A stretch of 64,000 nucleotides of DNA from positions 62,001 through 126,000 of the forward strand of contig JAUIKY010000001.1 in NCBI GenBank assembly GCA_030430535.1, given 5' to 3'. Position numbers and translations under genes: made by a program. Origin of the DNA: Bacteroidia bacterium (lineage in GTDB: Bacteria; Bacteroidota; Bacteroidia; Flavobacteriales; Flavobacteriaceae). The notes beneath the pieces are model-generated. The model was not told where the DNA came from. It saw nothing but the letters and a program-made list of their open reading frames with translations, and ran no database searches. Below are positions 43,116 to 52,064 of this stretch, piece after piece (positions within the stretch are counted from its first letter, which is position 1; every line of letters begins with the position of its first letter).

Positions 43116-43155
43116 AAAATACCTGTGTTTATTATAAACACAGGTATTTTTTTTA
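43116..43155 (+). terminator. Rho-independent terminator after susCD
   Basis: AAAATACCTGTGTTTA-TTA-TAAACACAGGTATTTTTTTT: perfect stem with T-tract. Confidence 0.92.
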
Positions 43156-43311
43156 AAATTTTATTAAACTATCTAGGGATTTTACAGTCTAAATAATAAG
43201 TGTTAAAAAAACATTTATTTCAAAATATTTTGTTTTAGGCAAGGTATTTGTAATCATTATGCCCTCTGAGATATTTCATGGGGGAAACAACAAAAAAATT
43301 ACGAAAACAAC

Positions 43312-45015
43312 ATGAAAAAGTTAAGTTTATCTATTTTCTTTCTAACCATTTTAGGTATGTGCAATGCTTTTGCACAATACCCATCGTTAACAGATGAAGA
43401 TAGAGCTAAAGAAAAAGCTATAAAGGAAGAGGCCTACAAGCACTCTGACGAAGCTTGGGAAAAAGCTAAAATCATAGTTGATCAGGAAGCTAGAGAAGGT
43501 AAGCCCTATATTCCTTGGGCTGGACGTCCAACAGATTTACCTCAAGCAGAAATACCATCTTTTCCTGGAGCTGAAGGTGGCGGCATGTATTCCTACGGAG
43601 GTCGTGGCGGTAAAGTAATCACCGTAACTAGTTTAGAAGACGACGGCCCCGGAACTTTACGTGAGGCTTGCGAAACTGGTGGGGCAAGAATAATTGTATT
43701 CAACGTTGCCGGTATTATAAGGTTAAAAACGCCATTAATTATACGAGCGCCTTATGTTACCATAGCTGGGCAAACAGCACCCGGAAATGGAGTTTGCATT
43801 GCAGGCGAATCTGTTTGGATCGATACACATGATGTTGTGATTCGCCACATGCGTTTTAGAAGGGGCGAAACATTTGTCGGTCGTCGGGATGACGCCATAG
43901 GTGGTAATCCAGTGGGGAATATTATGCTCGATCACATTTCTGCCACTTGGGGCTTGGATGAAAACATGTCCATTTACCGTCACATGTACAGCCCAGGAGC
44001 CAATTATAAAGACAAAAAACTACCAACAGTTAACATCACAATTCAAAATAGTTTGTTTGGAGAAGCTCTAGATACATACAACCATGCATTTGGTAGCACT
44101 TTAGGTGGAGAAAATTGTTCGTTTATGAGAAATATGTGGGCCAACAATGCCGGTAGAAACCCATCTATTGGATGGAACGGTATTTTTAATTTTGTTAATA
44201 ATGTGATGTTCAACTGGGTACATCGTTCAATTGATGGTGGTGATTACACTGCCAAATACAACATCATTAACAATTATTTTAAGCCAGGCCCGTTAACTCC
44301 ACTTGATCAACCGGTAAGTTACCGTATTTTAAAGCCTGAAGCTGGTAGAAGTAAACTCGATACCATGGTTTATGGTCGTGCTTATGTTAAAGGAAATATT
44401 GTTCATAAAAACCCGAAAATCACGCAGGATAACTGGGCAGGTGGTGTTCAAATTGAAGGAAAAGATGGTGAGTTGCTGGATTTTGATGACGCTAAGCCCT
44501 ATTTCTATTACATGAACTCCAACAGACCTTTCCCTATGCCACATATCGGAAAAATAATGCCTGCCGAAGAAGCTTTCGATTATGTTGTAAAAAATGTGGG
44601 GGCCACTTTACCAGTTAGAGACGCCGTTGACGAACGTATTGTAAGAACTGTAAAAACTGGTCAGCCAGAATATGTTGAAGGATTAGACCCGGAGTCGTTC
44701 TATCATTTCAAGCATAGACGTTTACCGCGAGATTCATACAAAAAAGGCATCATTACCGATATCGCTCAAGTAGGCGGTTATCCAGAATACAAAGGCAAAT
44801 CTTACAAAGATTCAGATAACGATGGTATGCCAGACAGTTATGAAAAGAAACATGGTTTCGACCCAAAAGATCCTTCCGATGCCAATGAAGATTCAAACAA
44901 CGATGGCTACACCAATATTGAAGGTTACATCAATGGTATTGATCCGTCTAAAACCATCGATTGGAAAGATCTTTCAAACAACAAGGAAACGCTTACCGAA
45001 CCATTGTTGAAGTAA
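43312..45015 (+). CDS. PL1-like pectate lyase with C-terminal calcium-binding (TSP3/EF-hand-like) repeats
   Basis: 567 aa; signal peptide 'GMCNAFAQ'; 'FPGAEGGGMYSYGGRGGKVITVTSLEDDGPGTLREACETGGARIIVFNVAGIIRLKTPLIIRAPYVTIAGQTAPGNGVCI'; 'DSDNDGMPDSYEKKHGFDPKDPSDANEDSNNDGYTNIEGYING'. Confidence 0.9.
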   Translation: MKKLSLSIFFLTILGMCNAFAQYPSLTDEDRAKEKAIKEEAYKHSDEAWEKAKIIVDQEAREGKPYIPWAGRPTDLPQAEIPSFPGAEGGGMYSYGGRGGKVITVTSLEDDGPGTLREACETGGARIIVFNVAGIIRLKTPLIIRAPYVTIAGQTAPGNGVCIAGESVWIDTHDVVIRHMRFRRGETFVGRRDDAIGGNPVGNIMLDHISATWGLDENMSIYRHMYSPGANYKDKKLPTVNITIQNSLFGEALDTYNHAFGSTLGGENCSFMRNMWANNAGRNPSIGWNGIFNFVNNVMFNWVHRSIDGGDYTAKYNIINNYFKPGPLTPLDQPVSYRILKPEAGRSKLDTMVYGRAYVKGNIVHKNPKITQDNWAGGVQIEGKDGELLDFDDAKPYFYYMNSNRPFPMPHIGKIMPAEEAFDYVVKNVGATLPVRDAVDERIVRTVKTGQPEYVEGLDPESFYHFKHRRLPRDSYKKGIITDIAQVGGYPEYKGKSYKDSDNDGMPDSYEKKHGFDPKDPSDANEDSNNDGYTNIEGYINGIDPSKTIDWKDLSNNKETLTEPLLK

Positions 45016-45044
45016 ACAAAAATCAAATTAAAAAAGACACAACT

Positions 45045-45713
45045 ATGTTTTCAAAGAAAATAACCTTGGGTTTATTGTTATTAATATCCATTGTGGCCAA
45101 CATTAACGCGCAACAGCATTTAGACCCTGAATACATAAAAGTGACGGAGCAAAGAGCTTCTAAAATTGTAGACCAAATTGAAATTTCAGATTCTGGAAAA
45201 GCCAATGTGGTCACCCAAATTATAGCCAAGCAATACCAAAATCTAAGCAGATTGCATGACGAAAGAGATGCAAGCGTTGATGCCATAAAGGCAAAAGGTT
45301 TTGAAGATGCCAAAGAAGAAAGAAAAATAGCCAAGGCAAAACAGAAGTCTGTAAAAAAAATCAGTAAATTACATAAAGCTTATCTAAACCAATTGGATAA
45401 GCATTTAACTGAGCAGCAAATTGATGCCGTAAAAGATGGCATGACCTATGGCGTTTTGCCTAAAACCTATGCGGCTCATTTAGAGATGATTCCAAGCTTA
45501 ACCGAGCCCCAAAAACAATATATTTACAATAACCTGAAAGAAGCACGTGAGCGTGCTATGGATGCAGGTTCTTCAAAAGAAAAGCATGCTTGGTTTGGTA
45601 AATATAAAGGGCGAATCAATAACTATCTTTCAGCCGAAGGTTATGACCTTCAAAAAGAAAGGGAAGGTTGGTACAAGCGCATCGAAGAAGAAAAAAAACA
45701 AGCTAAAGAATAG
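45045..45713 (+). CDS. DUF3826-like secreted protein
   Basis: 222 aa from ATG 45045; signal peptide 'MFSKKITLGLLLLISIVANINAQ'; Lys/Glu-rich helical body 'RASKIVDQIEISDSGKANVVTQIIAKQYQNLSRLHDERDASVDAIKAKG'. The ORF track start 44961 overlaps the upstream gene. Confidence 0.7.
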   Translation: MFSKKITLGLLLLISIVANINAQQHLDPEYIKVTEQRASKIVDQIEISDSGKANVVTQIIAKQYQNLSRLHDERDASVDAIKAKGFEDAKEERKIAKAKQKSVKKISKLHKAYLNQLDKHLTEQQIDAVKDGMTYGVLPKTYAAHLEMIPSLTEPQKQYIYNNLKEARERAMDAGSSKEKHAWFGKYKGRINNYLSAEGYDLQKEREGWYKRIEEEKKQAKE

Positions 45714-45750
45714 ACTGCCTTATTCAAATTAAAAACTTCAATTTCATAAT

Positions 45751-47439
45751 ATGCAATTTTCAAAAGTGAGTTTATTAAAGAAATCCATCGTGCTTGCTGC
45801 TTTAGTGGGAAGCTTTCAAACGGCATGGGCACAATACCCCGAAATTCCAAAAGAGTTACAGGACAAAACCGATGCGTTTTTGGCTGAAGAAGACGCCCGA
45901 CTACAAAAAATCTGGGACGAGAATTACCATATTATTCAAGCTGAGGCTAAAGAAGGTAAACCCTATATTCCATGGGCAGCATATCCAGCCGATTTAATAA
46001 AAGCTGATATTCCCGCTTTTCCAGGTGCCGAAGGTGGTGGAGCATTTACTCCCGGCGGAAGAGGCGGAAAAATATTCGTAGTAACCAGTTTGGAAGACAG
46101 TGGCGAGGGCACTTTAAGGCAAGCTTTGGAGGCTGTTGGAGCGCGTACCATTGTGTTCAACGTTGCCGGAATTATTCAACTGGAAAAACCAATCAGTATC
46201 CGTGCGCCTTATGTTACCATCGCCGGACAAACCGCTCCGGGTGATGGCGTTTGCGTAGCTGGCGAATCTATTTTAATCGATACGCATGATGTCATCATTC
46301 GCCACATGCGTTTCCGTAGGGGAGCGACAGATGTTACCCGTAGAGACGATGCCCTTGGCGGAAACGCCGTGGGAAACATTATTATAGATCATTGTTCGGT
46401 GAGTTGGGGGTTGGATGAAAATATTTCGCTTTACCGACACATGTTCCAAGCCAATGAAAGGTCTAAAAGAGAAAAATTACCAACGGTAAATATTACGATT
46501 CAAAATACCATTTCTTCTGAAGGCTTAGATACTTATAACCACGCTTTTGGAAGTACCATAGGGGGTTTAAATAGTACGTTTGCTAGAAACCTTTGGGCCA
46601 ATAATATTTCCAGAAATCCATCAATTGGGATGTACGGCAGTTTCAATTTTGTGAATAATGTATTATTCAATTGGTGGAACCGCTCTATCGATGGAGGCGA
46701 TTACCGTTCCATGTTCAATATTATCAACAATTATTTTAAACCCGGCCCAATGACCCCTGCCGATAAGCCAATAAGCTACCGTATTTTAAAACCGGAAACG
46801 GGCTATTTGGAGCCGAAAAGTTATGGTCGTGCTTATGTATCAGGAAACATTACCGAGGCCAACTCCGATGTGACTGCCGATAACTGGAATGGCGGTGTGC
46901 AAATTGGAGAAGAAGAAAAGTTGGTTTACATTAAACAGGACAAACCGTTCGAAATGGCTCCTGTTAGTATTATGGATGCCCAGAAAGCTTACGATTTTGT
47001 ATTACAAAATGTAGGCGCTACTTTGCCCAAACGTGATGATGTTGATAAGCGTGTAATCAAGCAAGTAAGAACTGGTGAAATTAATTATCCGGATGGATTG
47101 GAAAATACTATCGGACAAGAGTTTATAAACAGAAGACTTCCAATAGATTCTTATAAAAAAGGAATTTTAACACACCCAGACCAAGCGGGTGGTTATCCGG
47201 AATATAAAGGGAAGCCATATAAAGATTCTGATGGCGATGGTATTCCAAACAAATGGGAGAAAAAATATGGGTTAAACCCTAAAGATGCTTCAGATGCCAA
47301 CCAAGATTTAAATGGCGATGGCTATACGAATATTGAAGCGTATTTCAACAATATTGACCCGACAAAAAAAGTTGATTGGACCAATCTTGAAAACAACACC
47401 GATACTTTAGCGGAATTGGAAAGCGGATTGTTGCAATAG
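45751..47439 (+). CDS. PL1-like pectate lyase, paralog of 43312..45015
   Basis: 562 aa; signal peptide ending 'FQTAWAQ'; 'FPGAEGGGAFTPGGRGGKIFVVTSLEDSGEGTLRQALEAVGARTIVFNVAGIIQLEKPISIRAPYVTIAGQTAPGDGVCVAGE'; collinear with the upstream PL1. Confidence 0.9.
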   Translation: MQFSKVSLLKKSIVLAALVGSFQTAWAQYPEIPKELQDKTDAFLAEEDARLQKIWDENYHIIQAEAKEGKPYIPWAAYPADLIKADIPAFPGAEGGGAFTPGGRGGKIFVVTSLEDSGEGTLRQALEAVGARTIVFNVAGIIQLEKPISIRAPYVTIAGQTAPGDGVCVAGESILIDTHDVIIRHMRFRRGATDVTRRDDALGGNAVGNIIIDHCSVSWGLDENISLYRHMFQANERSKREKLPTVNITIQNTISSEGLDTYNHAFGSTIGGLNSTFARNLWANNISRNPSIGMYGSFNFVNNVLFNWWNRSIDGGDYRSMFNIINNYFKPGPMTPADKPISYRILKPETGYLEPKSYGRAYVSGNITEANSDVTADNWNGGVQIGEEEKLVYIKQDKPFEMAPVSIMDAQKAYDFVLQNVGATLPKRDDVDKRVIKQVRTGEINYPDGLENTIGQEFINRRLPIDSYKKGILTHPDQAGGYPEYKGKPYKDSDGDGIPNKWEKKYGLNPKDASDANQDLNGDGYTNIEAYFNNIDPTKKVDWTNLENNTDTLAELESGLLQ

Positions 47440-47462
47440 TCAAAACCAAAAAATAAACCACG

Positions 47463-50400
47463 TTGAATTTAGTAGCAGTAAAAAATAACGTTCGTCGAGT
47501 AGCCGATAAATTTTTTTTGTCGGGTTTAGCATTTTTTTTGTTCGTTTTAAGCGGCGTTTCACAAACTAATTATCCAGATATTAAGAAAAATAAGCACGGA
47601 AAAATTGAGCGTGTTGCCGACAATTTAGGAAACCTCATCCCTGATTTTTCTTATGCCGGATATAAGGCTTCAGAAAAAGCCATTCCCAATGTGGAGGCCA
47701 AAATATTTGTGCCAAAACAAGATGGGGATGCTACCGAAACCATACAAAAAGCTATAGACTATGTCGGTCAACTTAAGCCCGATAAAAACGGATTTAGGGG
47801 GGCTGTTCTTTTGGATAAAGGGACTTTCGAAATCAACGGAACGCTTTACCTAGAAAATTCGGGTGTGGTGCTTCGAGGAAGCGGAAACGCTGAAAACGAA
47901 ACACTTATTTTAGGAACGGGAATAAAGCGTGAAGCGATAATTCGTGTTTTAGGAAAAAACGACATAACATACTCTGATACTTTGGCATTACGAGATGAAT
48001 ATGTTCCATTAGGTACGAAAACTCTTTATTTGGAAAGTGCCGCACAGTTACAGGTTTCCGATGAAATTATCATCAAAAAACCATTAACAAAAAAATGGTT
48101 GGAAACTCTAAATACTGAATATTTTGGTGGGGAAAGTGGTTGGATTGGTTGGAAAACCCGTGATTGGGACATTCGAGCCAATCGTGTTGTTTCCAATATT
48201 GAAGGCAATACTATTACTTTGAACGCCCCGTTGACGTTTGTGTCCGACGATTACAGCCAAATTGAAGTTATAAAATATAGTTGGGAAGGCAGAATCAATC
48301 AGGTCGGCATCGAAAATTTAAGTATTCAATCTACTTTTGATGCTGCAAATGAGAAAGACGAACAGCACCGCTGGTTTGGTATTACCATGCAAAATGTTAA
48401 GGATGCTTGGGTGCGCCAAATTAACTTTAAACATCTGGCTGGCGGAGCAGTTTCACTTCTAAAAACTGCTCAACAAATTACGGTTGAAGATTGTATTTCA
48501 ACAGAGCCCGTTTCAGAAATTGCTGCACACCGAAGACAAACCTTTTATACTGAAGGTCAACAAACCTTATTTCAGCGCTGTTATTCCGAATTTGGGTATA
48601 ACGATTTTACCATAGGAGGTTACGGTACTGCTGGACCCAATGCGTTTGTTCAATGCGAATCTTATTCATCCTATAACAGTAGTGGGGCCATAGGAAGTTG
48701 GGCAACGGGTGTGTTGTTTGATGTGGCTTATATTGATGGAGCCAGCATCAATTACAACAATAGAGAACAAGCTGGAAGAGGTGCAGGATGGACCGCAGCG
48801 AATAGCGTTATTTGGGAGTCATCGGCTTCAAAAATTGCGTGCTATAATCCGCCAACAGCTCAAAATTGGGCGTTCGGCGTTTGGGGAGGTATCATGACGG
48901 GTAATGGCCATTGGAAAGATGTAAATAACCACATCACACCAAGGAGTTTGTTTTATGCGCTTTTGGAAAACCGATTGGAAAAATTACCATTTAATCCATT
49001 TGTGTACGATATGGGATCCGAGCCAACCTCTAGCCCAACGGTTGAGCAAGCCCAGCAATTAACACAGGAGGCGATGGCACCTAAAACAACCACAAAAGAT
49101 TGGATTCATGAGGTTTCAAAAGAAAATAAAATTCCTGTTGATGTAAAAAAAATAAAATCCATTCACGAATTAAAAGATAAATCATTCCGCGGAAGCGAAA
49201 GCAAAAAACAATCGAAAGTTGAAATCACAAACGGTTGGTTAACCTTTAACGGAAAAGTGATAACAGGTAAAAAAGCCCCGGTTATGTGGTGGCGTGGCAG
49301 TTTGCGCGATCACGATGTAAACCGTGCTTCGGCTCACGTTACACGATTTGTTCCCGGAAAAACAGGGAAGGGATATACCGATAATTTAAATGAAGTAGTA
49401 GCAGAATTTAAGGAAAATAATGTAGCGGCTTTAGACCATAATTATGGTTTATGGTACGAGCGCAGAATGGACGACCACGAGCGTGTTAGAAGAATTGATG
49501 CCGATGTTTGGGCGCCATTTTACGAACAGCCTTTTGCACGAACAGGAACCGATTTGGCATGGGACCATTTAAGCAAATACGACTTGACAAAACCCAACCA
49601 ATGGTATTGGCAACGCTTGGGAGCATTTGCCGATTTGGCCGAAAAAGAAGGTCAACTACTCATCCAACAGCAGTATTTTCAGCATAATATTTTAGAGGCC
49701 GGAGCACATTGGTCGAGTTCGCCTTGGCGCTCGGCAAATAATGTAAACGCTACCGATTTCCCCGAACCAGTTCCGTATGCGGGTGACAAGCGTATTTTTA
49801 TGGCCGAACAGTTTTACGATGTTACCCATCAGCATAGAAGAAAATTGCACCAACAATTCATAAGGCTGTCCTTAGAAAATTTTAAAAACAACAGTAATGT
49901 TGTTCATTTCACCAGTGAAGAATACACCGGACCACTTCATTTTATGGAATTTTGGCTGGATGAAGTTAAAAAGTATAAAGACGAAACTTCAGCAAATGGC
50001 ATTATTGGTTTAGGAGCAACAAAAGACGTGCAAGATGCTATTTTGAATGATAATAAAAGAGAAGCTGTTGTTGATTTGATTGATATCAAGTACTGGCATT
50101 ACAGGGAAGACGGGTCGGTTTACGCTCCTGAGGGCGGAAAAAACTTAGCGCCAAGGCAGCATGCCCGTAAAATGGAAACAGGTAAAGAAACCGAAGAACA
50201 GATTTATCGTGCCGTTCGGGAATACCGTCAAAAATTTCCAGAAAAAGTTGTATTTTATTCTACCCATGCGGCGCCACGCTTTGGTTGGTCTATTTTAATG
50301 GCGGGAGGGTCTTTGGCTAATATTCCGGAAATTGATATTTCTGGATTTTACGAGGCCTTAACTTCCATGGAAATGGATAAAAACGAAACCCACAAAAGTG

Positions 50401-50627
50401 CGCGTTGGACTTTAAAAAACGATGGTAATTCATATTTGATTTACCTAAAGAACACTGATGCTGTTACCCTGGATTTATCAAACTACAACGGTAAGTTTGA
50501 CGCTTACTGGATAAAACCAAGCGATGGAAAAGTAATAACGACGGACACCCTAAGCGGAAAATCTAAACACACGCTTTCGAGCCCAAATGGTAACAAAGCG
50601 ATTCTATTTATACAAAAGAAAAATTAA
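47463..50627 (+). CDS. DUF4955/DUF6298-like protein: pectate-lyase-superfamily beta-helix N-terminus plus a second C-terminal domain
   Basis: 1054 aa; TTG start; signal peptide; 'DGDATETIQKAIDYVGQLKPDKNGFRGAVLLDKGTFEINGTLYLENSGVVLRGSG' beta-helix; C-terminal half 'WLTFNGKVITGKKAPVMWWRGSLRDHDVNRASAHVTRFVPGKTG...' contains TIM-barrel-like catalytic-looking segments (FTSEEYTG, WSSSPWRSANN). Confidence 0.68.
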   Translation: MNLVAVKNNVRRVADKFFLSGLAFFLFVLSGVSQTNYPDIKKNKHGKIERVADNLGNLIPDFSYAGYKASEKAIPNVEAKIFVPKQDGDATETIQKAIDYVGQLKPDKNGFRGAVLLDKGTFEINGTLYLENSGVVLRGSGNAENETLILGTGIKREAIIRVLGKNDITYSDTLALRDEYVPLGTKTLYLESAAQLQVSDEIIIKKPLTKKWLETLNTEYFGGESGWIGWKTRDWDIRANRVVSNIEGNTITLNAPLTFVSDDYSQIEVIKYSWEGRINQVGIENLSIQSTFDAANEKDEQHRWFGITMQNVKDAWVRQINFKHLAGGAVSLLKTAQQITVEDCISTEPVSEIAAHRRQTFYTEGQQTLFQRCYSEFGYNDFTIGGYGTAGPNAFVQCESYSSYNSSGAIGSWATGVLFDVAYIDGASINYNNREQAGRGAGWTAANSVIWESSASKIACYNPPTAQNWAFGVWGGIMTGNGHWKDVNNHITPRSLFYALLENRLEKLPFNPFVYDMGSEPTSSPTVEQAQQLTQEAMAPKTTTKDWIHEVSKENKIPVDVKKIKSIHELKDKSFRGSESKKQSKVEITNGWLTFNGKVITGKKAPVMWWRGSLRDHDVNRASAHVTRFVPGKTGKGYTDNLNEVVAEFKENNVAALDHNYGLWYERRMDDHERVRRIDADVWAPFYEQPFARTGTDLAWDHLSKYDLTKPNQWYWQRLGAFADLAEKEGQLLIQQQYFQHNILEAGAHWSSSPWRSANNVNATDFPEPVPYAGDKRIFMAEQFYDVTHQHRRKLHQQFIRLSLENFKNNSNVVHFTSEEYTGPLHFMEFWLDEVKKYKDETSANGIIGLGATKDVQDAILNDNKREAVVDLIDIKYWHYREDGSVYAPEGGKNLAPRQHARKMETGKETEEQIYRAVREYRQKFPEKVVFYSTHAAPRFGWSILMAGGSLANIPEIDISGFYEALTSMEMDKNETHKSARWTLKNDGNSYLIYLKNTDAVTLDLSNYNGKFDAYWIKPSDGKVITTDTLSGKSKHTLSSPNGNKAILFIQKKN

Positions 50628-50633
50628 GCAAAC

Positions 50634-52061
50634 ATGATTAAAACCAATCAAATTTTAAGTGTTTTAGCATCATTATCTCTTTTAGTGGGTGTGGTGTCTT
50701 GTAAGGAATCAAAAAAAGAACAGGTACAAGAAGAACGTATCGATAAGGCCGGAATGCCAAAGATTGAAGTCTCTGAAAACGGACATTATTTCCAAACGGA
50801 TGACGGAAAACCGTTCTTTTGGTTGGCCGATACGGGTTGGTTGGCCTTCAACAAATTAAACAGAGATGAAATAAAAACCTATTTTAAAGACAGGAAAGAG
50901 AAGGAATATAACATCATTCAAATCATGACGGTGCACTCGTTGGGTGTGGCAAACGTTTACGGCGATTCGGCTTTGGTTGCTAAAGATTTATCGAAACCAT
51001 TGGTAACCGAAGGCAACGATTTTAATGACGAAGAGGCCTACGATTTTTGGGACCATGTAGATTACGCTTTAGATGTAGCCGAGGAGGAAGGACTGTTTTT
51101 GGCCATGGTGCCTGTTTGGGGCTCACCCGTAAGTGCTGGCGAAGTAACTTTAGAGCAAGCAAAAGCTTATGCTAATTTTTTAGCAGAGCGCTATAAAGAC
51201 CGTGAAAATATTATTTGGCTTAATGGTGGTGATACCTTCGGAAACGAAAATACCGAAATATGGAAGGCCATTGGTAGTATTTTAAAAACAGCCAACCCAG
51301 AACGAATGGTCACATTCCACCCAAGGGGTAGAACCGATTCATCTGATGATTTCCATAATGAAACTTGGTTGGATTTCAACATGTTCCAATCTGGCCACCG
51401 TCGTTACGACCAAGACGACACCGAGCGTGCTTACGGTCAAGATAATTACAAGTATGTGCAAGTCGATTTTGATTTAAAACCAACAAAGCCAACGGTTGAT
51501 GGCGAGCCGTCTTATGAAGGTATTCCACAAGGATTGCATGATACCTTACAACCCCTTTGGAATGACGATGATTTACGTCGCTACGCCTATTGGTCGGTTT
51601 TTGCAGGGGCGGCTGGTTTTACATACGGTAACAACCACATTATGCAAATGCATGAAAATCATAATAAACCGGAGGCTTACGGAAGTAAAAAATATTGGGT
51701 TGAGGCTTTGGACGACCCTGGAGCGGGACAAATGAAGCATTTAAAAAACTTGATTTTGGAGTTCCCTTATTTTGAGCGCATTCCAGACGAAAGTTTGGTC
51801 GCCAATCAAGGTGAAAAATACGATTACAAAGCAGCCACACGAGGCGAAAACTATGCCTTGATTTACGTTTACAACGGAAAACCTGTATCCGTAAATATGG
51901 GTAAAATAAAAGGCGATGAAGTAGATGCAACTTGGTTTAACCCGAGAAACGGTGAGAAAACCAAAATAGGCGCATTCAAAAACGAAGGGGTTCAGGATTT
52001 TAAACCTTCAGGCGAGGAAGTTGACGGTAACGATTGGGTATTGATTTTAACATCTAAATAA
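50634..52061 (+). CDS. GH140-like (apiosidase family) glycoside hydrolase; DUF4038-type, lipoprotein
   Basis: 475 aa; lipobox 'LLVGVVSCKES'; 'VSENGHYFQTDDGKPFFWLADTGWLAFNKLNRDEIKTYFKDRKEKEYNIIQIM', 'NIIWLNGGDTFGNENTEIWKAIG', 'YWSVFAGAAGFTYGNNHIMQM', C-terminal 'VDATWFNPRNGEKTKIG'. Confidence 0.87.
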   Translation: MIKTNQILSVLASLSLLVGVVSCKESKKEQVQEERIDKAGMPKIEVSENGHYFQTDDGKPFFWLADTGWLAFNKLNRDEIKTYFKDRKEKEYNIIQIMTVHSLGVANVYGDSALVAKDLSKPLVTEGNDFNDEEAYDFWDHVDYALDVAEEEGLFLAMVPVWGSPVSAGEVTLEQAKAYANFLAERYKDRENIIWLNGGDTFGNENTEIWKAIGSILKTANPERMVTFHPRGRTDSSDDFHNETWLDFNMFQSGHRRYDQDDTERAYGQDNYKYVQVDFDLKPTKPTVDGEPSYEGIPQGLHDTLQPLWNDDDLRRYAYWSVFAGAAGFTYGNNHIMQMHENHNKPEAYGSKKYWVEALDDPGAGQMKHLKNLILEFPYFERIPDESLVANQGEKYDYKAATRGENYALIYVYNGKPVSVNMGKIKGDEVDATWFNPRNGEKTKIGAFKNEGVQDFKPSGEEVDGNDWVLILTSK

Positions 52062-52064
52062 GTT

